This document shows, one piece after another, positions 18,176-27,017 of a DNA stretch of 32,352 nucleotides. The DNA is from Kiloniella litopenaei (lineage in GTDB: Bacteria > Pseudomonadota > Alphaproteobacteria > Kiloniellales > Kiloniellaceae): the NCBI RefSeq assembly GCF_000982415.1, contig NZ_LANI01000035.1:1-32352 (forward strand), in the 5' to 3' direction. The translations under genes were made by a program, and so were the position numbers. Below the pieces are notes generated by a model. That model saw nothing but the letters and a program-made list of their open reading frames with translations. It was not told the origin of the DNA and did not search any database. Positions within the stretch are counted from its first letter, which is position 1, and each line of letters starts with the position of its first letter.

Positions 18176-18556
18176 ATGAAGATGCTGGCAGTCGTTGCTC
18201 TTGGTGGTGCTATCGGGGCAATAGGACGATATTTGGTCATTATCACGATGGGTTCTATGGTGGGGACTATGATCCCTGTTGGAACCTTGACTGTAAATAT
18301 CGTAGGTTCTTTCGCAATGGGCATACTTGTTCCCTTAATTGGTGTTGGTGATCTTGTTTCGCAGGAACTGAGAGCTTTTCTTACGGTTGGTTTATTAGGC
18401 GCATTTACAACGTTCTCTACTTTTTCGATGGATGTCGTTGTTCTTTTCCAGCGTGATGCCATTGGATTGGCAGCCTTGTACTTGTTTTTATCTGTCTTTC
18501 TCTCTATAGCAGCCTTTGTTACTGGGTATTATCTAATGAGGTCTTTTGTCGTATGA
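18176..18556 (+). CDS. crcB: Fluoride efflux channel CrcB/Fluc
   Basis: CrcB/Fluc proteins are dimeric inner-membrane channels that export fluoride. The 126-residue product has four hydrophobic helices and the family motifs GGAIGAIGRY (10-19), GTLTVNIVGSFAMG (about 38-51, with the conserved Asn) and TVGLLGAFTTFSTFSMD (about 71-87, with the phenylalanine box). No fluoride riboswitch was recognised upstream. The stop overlaps the next gene by 4 nt (ATGA at 18553-18556), coupling it to the pseudouridine synthase gene. Confidence 0.95.
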   Translation: MKMLAVVALGGAIGAIGRYLVIITMGSMVGTMIPVGTLTVNIVGSFAMGILVPLIGVGDLVSQELRAFLTVGLLGAFTTFSTFSMDVVVLFQRDAIGLAALYLFLSVFLSIAAFVTGYYLMRSFVV

Positions 18557-19611
18557 GTGCCGTTACCATGGTTAAAGTTGGAACAGATGATGGCGGCGTG
18601 CGTCTTGATCGCTGGTTCAAAAAACATTACCCGGCTTTTAGTTATATTCAGGTCGAGAAAATGTTGCGCAAAGGCCAGATCCGTGTTGATGGTAAACGTG
18701 CAAAAGCCGCATCCAGATTAGAGCCCGGACAGGAAATTCGAGTGCCACCAGTGCCGGATCGTTCGGCAGAAAATCGACCGCGTCGAAATGAACCAACTAT
18801 GAATCCTGAAGAGATCCAATATGTCAGGGATATGGTAATTTATCGGGATGATTCTGTTATTGCGTTGAATAAACCCGCTGGTTTGGCCGTCCAAGGGGGA
18901 ACAGGGCAAAGCAAGCATCTGGATGGCATGCTCGAAGCTCTTTGCTATGATAAGCAAGAAAAACCGCGTTTGGTACACAGGCTGGATAAAGATACAAGCG
19001 GTGTTCTGTTGCTGGCACGAAATGCAAATTCGGCACGTATTTTGACCAAAGCCTTTAAAGGTAAAACAGCTAAAAAAGTTTATTGGGCGCTTGTTGCCGC
19101 TGTTCCTCCACAAAAAAAAGGTTGGATATACCTACCGCTGGAAAAACAGGCTGGGGCACAGGGCGAAAAGATGGTGATTGATTATGATACCGGGAAAGAA
19201 GCCCTGACATTATATAATATGATTGACAAGGTGGGCCGTAAAGCAGCCTGGGTTGCGCTGATGCCGTTGACCGGACGTACACATCAACTTCGTGCCCATT
19301 GCGGTGCACTCGAGGCTCCGATCCTTGGGGATGGCAAGTATGGTGGCAAAGATGCTTATCCCCTTGGAAATAAAATTCCAAAAGACATGATGCTACATGC
19401 CCGAGAGATTGCAGTTCCCCATCCCGAAGATGGAACAACACTAAGGGTAAAAGCGGACCTTTCCCCCCATATGATTGAAGCATGGAAGACGTTAGGCTTC
19501 AAGCAGGGTCATGGGGATGATGCCGTTGATTTGCTCGAAGGTTATGCCGGGGATCTTGCTCACTGTCCTCCGCGCGAATTAAGAGATTTTTACAAATCCA
19601 AAGAATATTAA
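18553..19611 (+). CDS. rluC: RluA/RluC-family 23S rRNA pseudouridine synthase
   Basis: Pseudouridine synthases of this family isomerise uridines in 23S rRNA; RluC acts at 955, 2504 and 2580 in E. coli. An S4 RNA-binding domain covers residues 15-65 (VRLDRWFKKHYP...GQIRVDGKRAK). The catalytic motif HRLDKDTSG is at 142-150 with catalytic Asp145, and the later GRTHQLRAHC motif is present. At 352 residues it is about 30 longer than typical RluC, with a C-terminal extension. It overlaps crcB by 4 nt. The exact target uridines are inferred from family only. Confidence 0.9.
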   Translation: MSAVTMVKVGTDDGGVRLDRWFKKHYPAFSYIQVEKMLRKGQIRVDGKRAKAASRLEPGQEIRVPPVPDRSAENRPRRNEPTMNPEEIQYVRDMVIYRDDSVIALNKPAGLAVQGGTGQSKHLDGMLEALCYDKQEKPRLVHRLDKDTSGVLLLARNANSARILTKAFKGKTAKKVYWALVAAVPPQKKGWIYLPLEKQAGAQGEKMVIDYDTGKEALTLYNMIDKVGRKAAWVALMPLTGRTHQLRAHCGALEAPILGDGKYGGKDAYPLGNKIPKDMMLHAREIAVPHPEDGTTLRVKADLSPHMIEAWKTLGFKQGHGDDAVDLLEGYAGDLAHCPPRELRDFYKSKEY

Positions 19612-19671
19612 TTCTTATCGTATGAATTTTGGCGAGCGTTAAAGCTCGTATTTATTTGAAGTGAGGTAAAG

Positions 19672-20346
19672 GTGCTAGGGCAACCTTTTAAACTGGTTAT
19701 TTTTGATTTTGACGGCACGCTTGTTGATAGCCAGTTCAATATTCATAAAAACATGGTTGAAGCTTTTATTGTAAATGGCCTTTCTGAGCCGACTTTGGAA
19801 GATGTGCGCCGGATCGTTGGTTTGAAATTGGAATATGCTGTGGCCGAGATGCTTCCTGGGGATGCTGACTGGGAATTGGCCTGCAAGGTTTCGGACTCTT
19901 ATCGGGAAGCTTTTGTAAAGGCCCGGCAGAAGCCTTGTTTTGAAGAGCCTGTGTTTACAGGCGTTCGTGAAATGTTGCACCGCTTGGATCAACCGGAAAC
20001 ACTGTTGGCTATAGCGACGGGTAAAAATTTACGGGGCCTTAAAAAGAGTCTAGACCATCACGGTTTTAATGATCATTTTGTTACGTTGAAGACTGCTGAT
20101 GACGGACCGAGTAAGCCGCATCCTGAAATTCTATATCAGGCAATGGCAGAAAATGGTGTTGATCCAGAAGATACCGTCATGATTGGTGATACGACCTATG
20201 ATATTGAAATGGCACGCGCAGCGGGTGTTTCTGCGGTAGGAGTTTCCTGGGGATACCATGAAGCTCAGGCCTTATTTGATGCAGGCGCTCACTTGGTTGT
20301 GAATTCTTGCGAAGAACTTCCCGAACGCTTTGCTGATCTGATATAG
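19672..20346 (+). CDS. HAD-superfamily hydrolase, phosphoglycolate-phosphatase-like
   Basis: The 224-residue protein has all four HAD motifs: FDFDGTLVDS with nucleophile Asp12 and acid Asp14, motif II Thr116 in ATGK, motif III Lys148 in SKPHPE, and motif IV IGDTTYDIEMA with Asp173 and Asp177. The helical cap between motifs I and II puts it in the Gph/PGP-like subclass; the substrate is unknown. It starts at GTG with GAGG 5-6 nt upstream. It lies 60 nt after the rluC-type gene and 56 nt before the ATP12 gene, in a run often kept together in alphaproteobacteria. Confidence 0.9.
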   Translation: MLGQPFKLVIFDFDGTLVDSQFNIHKNMVEAFIVNGLSEPTLEDVRRIVGLKLEYAVAEMLPGDADWELACKVSDSYREAFVKARQKPCFEEPVFTGVREMLHRLDQPETLLAIATGKNLRGLKKSLDHHGFNDHFVTLKTADDGPSKPHPEILYQAMAENGVDPEDTVMIGDTTYDIEMARAAGVSAVGVSWGYHEAQALFDAGAHLVVNSCEELPERFADLI

Positions 20347-20402
20347 TAGATATTGTAAAAAAAAACAGCTGCTTAATCCTAACTGATGAATAGATTGAAC
20401 TG

Positions 20403-21116
20403 ATGTCTTCTACTCTTGCTTTAAAACGATTTTATAAACAGGCTACTGCCGAAGCTGCTGATGAAGGCTTTGTTGTTCTTCTTGATGGGCGCGTTGTTAA
20501 AACACCAGAACAGCTTCCGTTATTATTTCCGACCTTGAAGCTGGCCGAAGCTGTTGCCGCGGAATGGGATGCACAGGAAAAGGAAATCGACGCAGCTAGC
20601 ATGCCGATGATGACCCTTGCCTGTACGGCGATTGATTGGGTTGGTAAAGAAAGGCTTCAGGCCGAAGAGGGCATTGGTGAATATGCCGGGCATGATTTGT
20701 TGTGTTATTGGGATGATAGCATGCCAGAGCTTCAGGACTTGCAGAAAGAAGTCTGGCAACCATTGCTGGATTGGACAGCACTGACCTTTGATGCGCCTTT
20801 GGTTACGACCAGTGGTCTTTTGAGTGTTGAACAGCCCGAAAGTGCGGTATCTGCCCTGAAAAAGGCTGTGTGCAGTTTTCCCAATATGGAGTTGGCAGCC
20901 TTATCAACCATCGTCAGAACCGGTGGCTCTTTAATCGTCGGGTTGGCATTACTAAAAAAACATATTGATGTTGAAAAAGCTATAGAAGCCGTGCTTTTGC
21001 ATGAGAAATTCCAGATTGAACGCTGGGGTGCAGATGAAGAAGCAGAACAGCGACATGTAAATATTTTAACTGAATTTCGCACTGCAATGAAATTTTTAAG
21101 TCTAATTCATGACTGA
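20403..21116 (+). CDS. ATP12-family F1-ATPase assembly chaperone
   Basis: ATP12 proteins chaperone the alpha subunit of F1-ATPase during assembly; bacterial members are mostly alphaproteobacterial. The 237-residue product shows the typical N-terminal RFYKQATAEAADEGFVVLLDGRVVKTP, the AEAVAAEWDAQEKEIDAASMPMM segment and the helical C-terminal half with LLCYWDDSMPELQDLQKEVWQPLLDW. Its position after rluC and a HAD gene fits alphaproteobacterial gene order. The Shine-Dalgarno is weak. Confidence 0.92.
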   Translation: MSSTLALKRFYKQATAEAADEGFVVLLDGRVVKTPEQLPLLFPTLKLAEAVAAEWDAQEKEIDAASMPMMTLACTAIDWVGKERLQAEEGIGEYAGHDLLCYWDDSMPELQDLQKEVWQPLLDWTALTFDAPLVTTSGLLSVEQPESAVSALKKAVCSFPNMELAALSTIVRTGGSLIVGLALLKKHIDVEKAIEAVLLHEKFQIERWGADEEAEQRHVNILTEFRTAMKFLSLIHD

Positions 21117-21178
21117 CGAGTTACAGAGCACTAGTATCACTTAACCCTACGTGCTATCAATGACGTCCTGTTAAATAT

Positions 21179-21195
21179 CGCAGTGCAAAACTGCG
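21179..21195. promoter_or_regulatory. Palindrome upstream of pccB, possible operator
   Basis: CGCAGT (21179-21184) and ACTGCG (21190-21195) form a perfect 6+6 inverted repeat around GCAAA, about 37 nt before the pccB start. The core includes TGCAAAA. Alphaproteobacterial pcc genes can be controlled by the PccR regulator through TTTGCAAA-type sites; the resemblance here is only partial. No regulator gene is adjacent. Confidence 0.35.
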
Positions 21196-21231
21196 CCTCG
21201 GAATTGATGACATAACAACGTGGGGGAACAC

Positions 21232-22764
21232 GTGCAGGATATCATACAAAAACTGGAAGCAAAGCGACAGGCTGCCAGAAGCGGTGGAGGAGAGCGTCGG
21301 GTTGAAGCGCAACATGGTAAGGGTAAACTTACAGCGCGTGAACGCATTGACGTATTACTTGACGAAGACTCCTTTGAAGAATGGGACATGTTTGTCGAAC
21401 ATCGTTGTATCGACTTTGGTATGGAACAACAGAGTGTTCCTGGTGACGGTGTCGTTACTGGAAGTGGTACAATTAATGGTCGATTGGTTTTTGTGTATAG
21501 TCAGGACTTTACCGTTTTTGGCGGTTCGCTCTCTGCTTCACATGCGCAAAAAATCATAAAAATTATGGACAAAGCCATGGAGGTCGGTGCTCCGGTTATC
21601 GGCCTTAATGATTCAGGTGGTGCACGTATTCAAGAAGGGGTTGATTCCCTTGCAGGTTATGCAGAAATTTTCCAGCGTAACGCAATGGCTTCCGGTGTTA
21701 TTCCGCAAATTTCCATGATTATGGGACCTTGTGCGGGCGGGGCGGTTTATTCCCCGGCTTTGACTGATTTCATCTTTATGGTGAAAGACAGCTCTTATAT
21801 GTTCGTGACCGGGCCTGATGTTGTCAAAACCGTAACACACGAAGAAGTAACCGCAGAAGAGTTGGGTGGTGCAATCACTCATAGCAGTAAGTCCGGGGTT
21901 GCAGACCTCGCTTTTGAAAACGATGTTGAAGCCTTGCTAGAGCTTCGTCGTTTCATGGGCTTTTTGCCATCTTCCAACAGAGAAAAGGCACCTTCAAAGC
22001 CATCAGCAGATCCTGCGGATCGTGATGAGTTTTCTCTGGATACACTGATCCCCGATAATCCTAATAAGCCCTATGATATGCAGGAACTTATTAGTAAAAT
22101 TGTCGATGATGGCGAGTTCTTTGAAATTCAACCTGACTATGCTGGCAACATTCTGGTTGGTCTGGCGCGTGTTGATGGCGAGACCGTCGGTGTTGTGGCG
22201 AACCAACCCATGGTTCTTGCTGGATGTCTGGACATTGCGTCTTCCATCAAGGCGGCACGCTTTGTCCGTTTCTGTGATTGTTTTAATATTCCGCTTGTAA
22301 CCCTGGTTGACGTTCCCGGTTTCTTGCCTGGCACCTCACAGGAATACAACGGCATCATCAAACATGGTGCAAAGCTACTTTATGCCTATGCTGAAGCAAC
22401 GGTACCAAAGGTAACTGTTATTACCCGGAAAGCTTATGGTGGTGCTTATGATGTGATGTCATCCAAGCATCTGCGCGGTGATGTAAACTACGCGTGGCCG
22501 ACCTCGGAAATCGCTGTGATGGGGCCGAAGGGTGCTGTTGAGATTATCTTCCGTCAGGATATTGGCGATACCGAAAAAATCGAAGAGCGAACAGAAGAGT
22601 ATCGCCAGAAGTTTGCGAACCCCTTTGTCGCTGCGTCTCGCGGTTTTATTGACGATGTGATCATGCCGCACGGCACAAGACGTCGTGTTTCAAAAGCCCT
22701 GCGAATGCTTAAAAACAAGCAGCAGCAGAATCCTTGGAAAAAACACAGCAATTTGCCGCTGTAA
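21232..22764 (+). CDS. pccB: Propionyl-CoA carboxylase beta subunit (carboxyltransferase)
   Basis: PccB transfers the carboxyl group from carboxybiotin to propionyl-CoA, giving methylmalonyl-CoA. The GTG at 21232 with a GGGGG Shine-Dalgarno at 21222-21226 yields 510 residues starting [20 protein letters not shown], as in the family; the in-frame GTG at 21220 lacks such a site. Both crotonase-like halves are present, with the acyl-CoA oxyanion region [17 protein letters not shown] and the second-half block [39 protein letters not shown]. pccA follows after 73 nt, so the two probably form one operon. Methylcrotonyl-CoA carboxylase is a less likely alternative. Confidence 0.94.
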   Translation: MQDIIQKLEAKRQAARSGGGERRVEAQHGKGKLTARERIDVLLDEDSFEEWDMFVEHRCIDFGMEQQSVPGDGVVTGSGTINGRLVFVYSQDFTVFGGSLSASHAQKIIKIMDKAMEVGAPVIGLNDSGGARIQEGVDSLAGYAEIFQRNAMASGVIPQISMIMGPCAGGAVYSPALTDFIFMVKDSSYMFVTGPDVVKTVTHEEVTAEELGGAITHSSKSGVADLAFENDVEALLELRRFMGFLPSSNREKAPSKPSADPADRDEFSLDTLIPDNPNKPYDMQELISKIVDDGEFFEIQPDYAGNILVGLARVDGETVGVVANQPMVLAGCLDIASSIKAARFVRFCDCFNIPLVTLVDVPGFLPGTSQEYNGIIKHGAKLLYAYAEATVPKVTVITRKAYGGAYDVMSSKHLRGDVNYAWPTSEIAVMGPKGAVEIIFRQDIGDTEKIEERTEEYRQKFANPFVAASRGFIDDVIMPHGTRRRVSKALRMLKNKQQQNPWKKHSNLPL

Positions 22765-22837
22765 ATGATGGAGCTGTTTCCAATGCAAAACAGATCTCGA
22801 TTTTATAGTGTCATCATAAAGCAGGGGGCTTGAAAAC

Positions 22838-24847
22838 ATGGCCTTGTTTGAAAAAATACTTATTGCAAACCGTGGTGAGATTGCTTGCCGCGTCATCCGT
22901 ACAGCCCAAAGAATGGGGATTAAAACGGTTGCTGTCTATTCCGATGCAGATGCAGCATCTCTTCATGTTGAAATGGCTGATGAAGCCGTTCACATCGGTC
23001 CTGCGGCTTCTGCCGAGAGTTATCTCGTTATCGAGAAAATTATCGCTGCCTGTAAAGAAACAGGTGCACAGGCGGTACATCCCGGTTTTGGATTTCTGTC
23101 GGAAAATGCGTCCTTTGTGAAAGCATTGGACGAGGCTGACATTGTCTTTATCGGCCCGCCAACCAATGCAATCGGTGCCATGGGTGACAAGATTGAGTCC
23201 AAGCATCTTGCTAAACAGTCAAATGTGAGCACCGTTCCCGGACACATGGATTTGATTGAAGACGCTGAAGAAGCGGTCAAGATTTCCAGTGATATCGGGT
23301 ATCCCGTTATGATCAAGGCCTCTGCCGGTGGTGGTGGTAAGGGGATGCGTGTTGCCTATAATGATGAAGAAGCACGCGAAGGCTATCGTTCTGCACAGAA
23401 TGAAGCGCGTTCCAGCTTTGGTGATGACAGAATTTTCATTGAAAAGTTCATCGAAGAACCTCGTCACATTGAAATTCAGGTAATTGGTGACAAGCACGGT
23501 AACATTATTCACCTTGGTGAGCGGGAATGTTCCATTCAACGCCGTCATCAAAAGGTGATTGAAGAGGCACCATCCCCGTTTCTGGATGAAGCAACACGTG
23601 CGGCAATGGGCGCAGAAGCTGTCGCTCTTGGCCATGCTGTAAATTACCACTCTGCAGGTACAGTTGAGTTCATTGTTGATAAAGACAAGAACTTTTACTT
23701 CTTGGAAATGAACACACGTATTCAGGTTGAACATCCTGTAACTGAACTCATTACCGGGATCGACATCGTCGAATGGATGATACGTGTTGCTGCGGGTGAA
23801 AAACTTGGGCTGAAACAGGATGAGGTCAAACTTGAGGGTTGGGCCGTTGAATCCCGTGTGTACGCCGAAGATCCCTTGAGGAATTTCCTGCCTTCGATTG
23901 GGCGTCTTGTTCGCTATGAAGCTCCGGAATCAGATGAAGAGTATAATGGACGTCCTGTGATCCGTGTGGATACCGGGGTTGAAGAAGGATCAGAGATCTC
24001 TATGTTCTATGATCCGATGATCGCCAAGCTGTGTACTTATGGCCCAGACAGGCTATCTGCTATTGAGTCAATGCGCACAGCACTAGATTCATACTATATC
24101 CGCGGTATCAACCATAACATGGGCTTCTTGTCTGCTGTTATGTCACAAGATCGCTTTGTCGAAGGACGCTTGACCACAAATTACATTGCCGAAGAGTTTC
24201 CAGATGGTTTCTTAGGGCTTGAAGCAACGGATGAGCAAACAAAAATACTGGTTTCTGTTGCGGCCGTTCTGCAAACTAATCTTTCAGAACAAACGGCACT
24301 CGCTGCACATTTGAACGGTATTTCTGGCGTTGATATTCCGGTTGAACTTACGGTTTTTGTTGATCGTAAAGCGCATCCTGTCCTGATTGATCTACAGGAT
24401 GATGGATACCTTGTTTCTGGTGATGGTTTTGAAACTTTGGTTCGGGGGGATTGGCTTGCGCATGAGCCCGTCTTTTTTGGGGAAGTGAACGGCAAAGAGA
24501 CTGTGATACAGATTGATCGCAGAGGCCCCGCGCTAAAATTAACTCTGTCTGGCTTGACAGTTGAGGCGCTGGTTATGGAAAGCCGCCTGGCGGCTTATAA
24601 TGAGCTTATGCCAGAAAAACTTCCACCTGATATGTCCAAGTTCCTTTTGTCACCAATGCCGGGACTACTGGTTTCTGTTGCTGTTGAAGAGGGACAGAGT
24701 GTTAAGGCCGGTGAAGAGCTTGCCGTCATTGAAGCTATGAAGATGGAAAATATTCTTCGTGCGGAAAAAGATCTCGTGGTCAGTAAAATTTCAGCCTCTG
24801 CTGGTGAAAGCCTTGTTGTGGATCAGGTGATTATCGAATTCGAGTAA
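22838..24847 (+). CDS. pccA: Propionyl-CoA carboxylase alpha subunit (biotin carboxylase + BCCP)
   Basis: PccA carboxylates its own biotin using ATP and bicarbonate. Domain order in the 669-residue protein: biotin carboxylase N-domain (KILIANRGEIACRVIRTA from residue 5), ATP-grasp with glycine-rich loop SAGGGGKGMRV (near 162-172) and EMNTRIQVEHPVTE (near 290-303), C-domain, the BT linker domain, then the biotinyl domain with EAMKMEN, where Lys635 is the predicted biotin site. The family length is normal. It lies 73 nt after pccB and before a terminator; no methylmalonyl-CoA mutase or epimerase gene is adjacent. Confidence 0.95.
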   Translation: MALFEKILIANRGEIACRVIRTAQRMGIKTVAVYSDADAASLHVEMADEAVHIGPAASAESYLVIEKIIAACKETGAQAVHPGFGFLSENASFVKALDEADIVFIGPPTNAIGAMGDKIESKHLAKQSNVSTVPGHMDLIEDAEEAVKISSDIGYPVMIKASAGGGGKGMRVAYNDEEAREGYRSAQNEARSSFGDDRIFIEKFIEEPRHIEIQVIGDKHGNIIHLGERECSIQRRHQKVIEEAPSPFLDEATRAAMGAEAVALGHAVNYHSAGTVEFIVDKDKNFYFLEMNTRIQVEHPVTELITGIDIVEWMIRVAAGEKLGLKQDEVKLEGWAVESRVYAEDPLRNFLPSIGRLVRYEAPESDEEYNGRPVIRVDTGVEEGSEISMFYDPMIAKLCTYGPDRLSAIESMRTALDSYYIRGINHNMGFLSAVMSQDRFVEGRLTTNYIAEEFPDGFLGLEATDEQTKILVSVAAVLQTNLSEQTALAAHLNGISGVDIPVELTVFVDRKAHPVLIDLQDDGYLVSGDGFETLVRGDWLAHEPVFFGEVNGKETVIQIDRRGPALKLTLSGLTVEALVMESRLAAYNELMPEKLPPDMSKFLLSPMPGLLVSVAVEEGQSVKAGEELAVIEAMKMENILRAEKDLVVSKISASAGESLVVDQVIIEFE

Positions 24848-24870
24848 AAAAATCTCCTCGATTTGATTGG

Positions 24871-24898
24871 AAAAGGGTCGTTTTATACGGCCCTTTTT
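24871..24898 (+). terminator. Intrinsic terminator of pccBA
   Basis: An 11 bp stem with one G-U pair (AAAAGGGTCGT at 24871-24881 with ACGGCCCTTTT at 24887-24897) has a 5 nt loop and ends in TTTTT (24894-24898). It is 24 nt after the pccA stop and separates the carboxylase operon from the following small gene. Confidence 0.88.
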
Positions 24899-24991
24899 AT
24901 TGCGCGCTTTCTTGTGGTGTAAGCGGGAGGCATTAATGATAAGCTGTTGTTTCCTGAATAATTTTGTGCGTGATCTTTACAGGAATGAAAT

Positions 24992-25417
24992 ATGGATCAA
25001 CTTGACCTTCCCAAGGATGTGATCTGGTCAGACCGTCGGTTCTGGTTTGAAGATCTGGAAGCCGAATACAGCCAATCCGGTGCGCAAGCCCCAAGTGAGC
25101 AAGCCTGTGCGCTTATGATTGATTTACAGGCAACCTTTTGCGTTGGTGCCTGGGCGGCGACGATTATACTGTGTTCGTCTATTATTCAGGCCCAAATCAA
25201 AGAACATGGCACACAACTATCCTGGATTGATCCAAAAGAGTTATCGTGGATGAACAAGCTCAGGAACCGGATTGTCCATGGAGATAAAAGAAAACCCGGG
25301 ATAACCATTCAAGACCAATGGACCAGACGTGATGACTGGGAACAACGCGCCCGAAAAGCAGTGGAGTTAACATTCAAATCCTTGTATCCGGTTGGGGCTG
25401 TTTCGTTATTGGATTAA
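24992..25417 (+). CDS. Hypothetical protein with HEPN-like R-x4-H motif
   Basis: I do not recognise this 141-residue protein. It looks all-helical: a charged N-terminus, a hydrophobic helix around residues 40-68 (LMIDLQATFCVGAWAATIIL), and a second half with LRNRIVHGDKRKP near residues 90-102. The RNRIVH hexapeptide fits the R-x(4-6)-H motif of HEPN-domain ribonucleases and relatives such as HepT and DUF4145-like proteins, where an RN pair is common. No nucleotidyltransferase or antitoxin partner is adjacent. AGGA precedes the ATG by 8 nt. It is a lone gene between two terminators, converging on the ligase gene. Confidence 0.6.
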   Translation: MDQLDLPKDVIWSDRRFWFEDLEAEYSQSGAQAPSEQACALMIDLQATFCVGAWAATIILCSSIIQAQIKEHGTQLSWIDPKELSWMNKLRNRIVHGDKRKPGITIQDQWTRRDDWEQRARKAVELTFKSLYPVGAVSLLD

Positions 25418-25467
25418 TATGATCTGCAAGATGGTAGCAGGTTATCATCGTTATCAGTCATTACTGT

Positions 25468-25501
25468 AAAAAAAAGCCCTCACCATTAAAGTGAGGGCTT
25501 T
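25468..25501 (-). terminator. Terminator of the - strand ligase gene, possibly bidirectional
   Basis: A perfect 11 bp stem (25473-25483 with 25491-25501, GCCCTCAC/GTGAGGGC core) has a 7 nt loop. Read on the - strand the stem is followed by a run of eight T (complement of A at 25468-25475), ideal for ending the 25571-26941 gene. On the + strand the tail is only TTT, so it may also partly stop transcription from the hypothetical gene. Confidence 0.9.
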
Positions 25502-25570
25502 GCGTCTGGCTTGCTTATTTATTTGGGAAGACGGCTTACTCAGACGCTTATAAAGTGTTTGTCGTTATTC

Positions 25571-26941
25571 TTATGCGCGTTCGAAACCGCGTGCGACTTC
25601 CCAGTCGGTGACGCGGCGATCAAACTCTTCCTGTTCCCATTCGGCAGCGCGGGTGTAATGATCTATAACATCATCGCCCATTGCGGCACGGAGCATAGTT
25701 GATTTGTTCAGTGCCTGGGCTGCACCGCGCAGGGTATTGGGAATGGAGCGTGCATTTTCGGATGCATAGGCATCACCCTTGAATTCAGCTTCAAGCTCGC
25801 GTTTGTTCTCAATGCCGTCAATTCCCGCGGCCAAAAGAGCAGCCATTGCAAGGTACGGGTTTAGATCAGACCCACCAACACGGCATTCAATGCGAATGGC
25901 TTTGGTGCCTTCGCCACACAGACGATAGCCAGCGGTACGATTGTCCTTGCTCCAGATTGCTTTGGTTGGGGCAAAGGTGCCTTCGGCAAAGCGTTTGTAA
26001 GAGTTAATATAGGGAGCGAGGAAATAGGTCAGGTCGCTGGCGTTGTGTAGGAGGCCGGCAACATACTGACGCATCAGTTCAGACATACCGTATTCACCAT
26101 TGGGATCATGGAACAGTGCTTCTTTACCATCCGCAGACCAAAGAGACTGGTGAACGTGAGAAGAACTTCCCGCGGCATCGTTATGCCATTTGGCGAGGAA
26201 GGTGAGGGCCTTGCCTTTTTGCCAGGCGATTTCCTTACAGCCATTTTTGATGAATACGTGATTGTCTGCTGAAATCAGAGCATCGTCATATTTGACGTTA
26301 ATTTCTTCCTGACCCGCAGAGGCTTCGCCTTTGGAACATTCAACAACGATCCCGGCGTCATGCAATCCATTACGGATCGCGCGCATAACATCTTCTTCCT
26401 TGGTGGTTTGGAAGATGTGATAATCTTCGTTGTATTTCCCTAGAGTTTCCAGAGAATGGTAACCGCTTTTGTGAGCTTCTTCGAATGAGTTTTCAAAGAG
26501 GAAAAATTCAAGTTCAGAGGCCATATAGGCCTTCATCCCCATTGCTTCCAGACGGGCGACCTGTTTCTTGAGAATGGCGCGCGGAGAATGGGGGACTTCT
26601 TCGTGGGTGTGGTGGTCGAGCATATCGCACATGACAAAGGCAGTACCTTCAAGCCATGGGACACGACGCAGAGTGCTCAGATCCGGTTTCATGGTATAGT
26701 CACCATAACCTGATTCCCAGCTGGTGGATTTATATCCCTCTACTGTTTCCATCTCCATATCCGTTGCCAGAAGATAATTACAGCTGTGGGTTTCTTTGTG
26801 GCCACCATTGACGAAGTAATCAGCATGGAACCTTTTGCCCATAAGGCGGCCCTGCATATCGGCCTGACATACAAGGACGGTGTCAATCTCGCCGCTGGAG
26901 ACGGCTTTTTTCAGATCTTCAAAGGAAAGATTGCCGGACAT
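25571..26941 (-). CDS. Glutamine-synthetase-family ligase (gamma-glutamyl-amine synthetase-like)
   Basis: The 456-residue protein has the glutamine synthetase catalytic domain: metal ligands in SELEFFLF (Glu143, Glu145), GEASAGQEEINVKY (from 195), ATP-site GSSSHVHQS (248-256; His252 metal, His254), PYINSYKRF, NRTAGYRLCG (314-323) and RIECRVGGSDLNPYLAMAA (330-348). It lacks the DGSS ammonia-site motif and the NLYDLPP adenylylation loop of GlnA. It therefore resembles PuuA/IpuC-type enzymes that join an amine to the gamma-carboxyl of glutamate. The amine is unknown. It is the last gene of the TRAP cluster, separated from dctP by a hairpin, with AAGAG as a Shine-Dalgarno. Confidence 0.88.
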   Translation of the reverse strand: MSGNLSFEDLKKAVSSGEIDTVLVCQADMQGRLMGKRFHADYFVNGGHKETHSCNYLLATDMEMETVEGYKSTSWESGYGDYTMKPDLSTLRRVPWLEGTAFVMCDMLDHHTHEEVPHSPRAILKKQVARLEAMGMKAYMASELEFFLFENSFEEAHKSGYHSLETLGKYNEDYHIFQTTKEEDVMRAIRNGLHDAGIVVECSKGEASAGQEEINVKYDDALISADNHVFIKNGCKEIAWQKGKALTFLAKWHNDAAGSSSHVHQSLWSADGKEALFHDPNGEYGMSELMRQYVAGLLHNASDLTYFLAPYINSYKRFAEGTFAPTKAIWSKDNRTAGYRLCGEGTKAIRIECRVGGSDLNPYLAMAALLAAGIDGIENKRELEAEFKGDAYASENARSIPNTLRGAAQALNKSTMLRAAMGDDVIDHYTRAAEWEQEEFDRRVTDWEVARGFERA

Positions 26942-26966
26942 AGCTAAACTCTTAATTTTAAATGTT

Positions 26967-27003
26967 TAAAAAGGTGTCACAGCCCGACAATCGGGCTGTG
27001 ACA
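26967..27003 (-). terminator. Strong hairpin between dctP and the ligase gene
   Basis: A perfect 13 bp inverted repeat (TGTCACAGCCCGA at 26975-26987 with TCGGGCTGTGACA at 26991-27003) has a 3 nt loop. On the - strand it is followed by CC and TTTTT (complement of 26968-26972). It starts 15 nt after the dctP stop and ends about 26 nt before the ligase start. It looks like a terminator or attenuator that lets dctP be expressed more highly than the ligase. Confidence 0.8.
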
Positions 27004-27017
27004 TGGTAACGATGGGC

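Noticed and set aside
19631-19656. CGAGC/GCTCG hairpin after the pseudouridine synthase gene as a terminator
   Set aside because: The stem is only 5 bp and the following TATTTATTT is a poor U tract, so it is not called.
23219-23734. A 171-codon - strand open frame opposite pccA
   Set aside because: It is antisense to the ATP-grasp region of pccA and shows no recognisable domain.
25571-26941. Assignment of the ligase as assimilatory glutamine synthetase GlnA
   Set aside because: The DGSS ammonia-site motif and the NLYDLPP adenylylation loop are missing, and the gene lies in a TRAP catabolic cluster without glnB.
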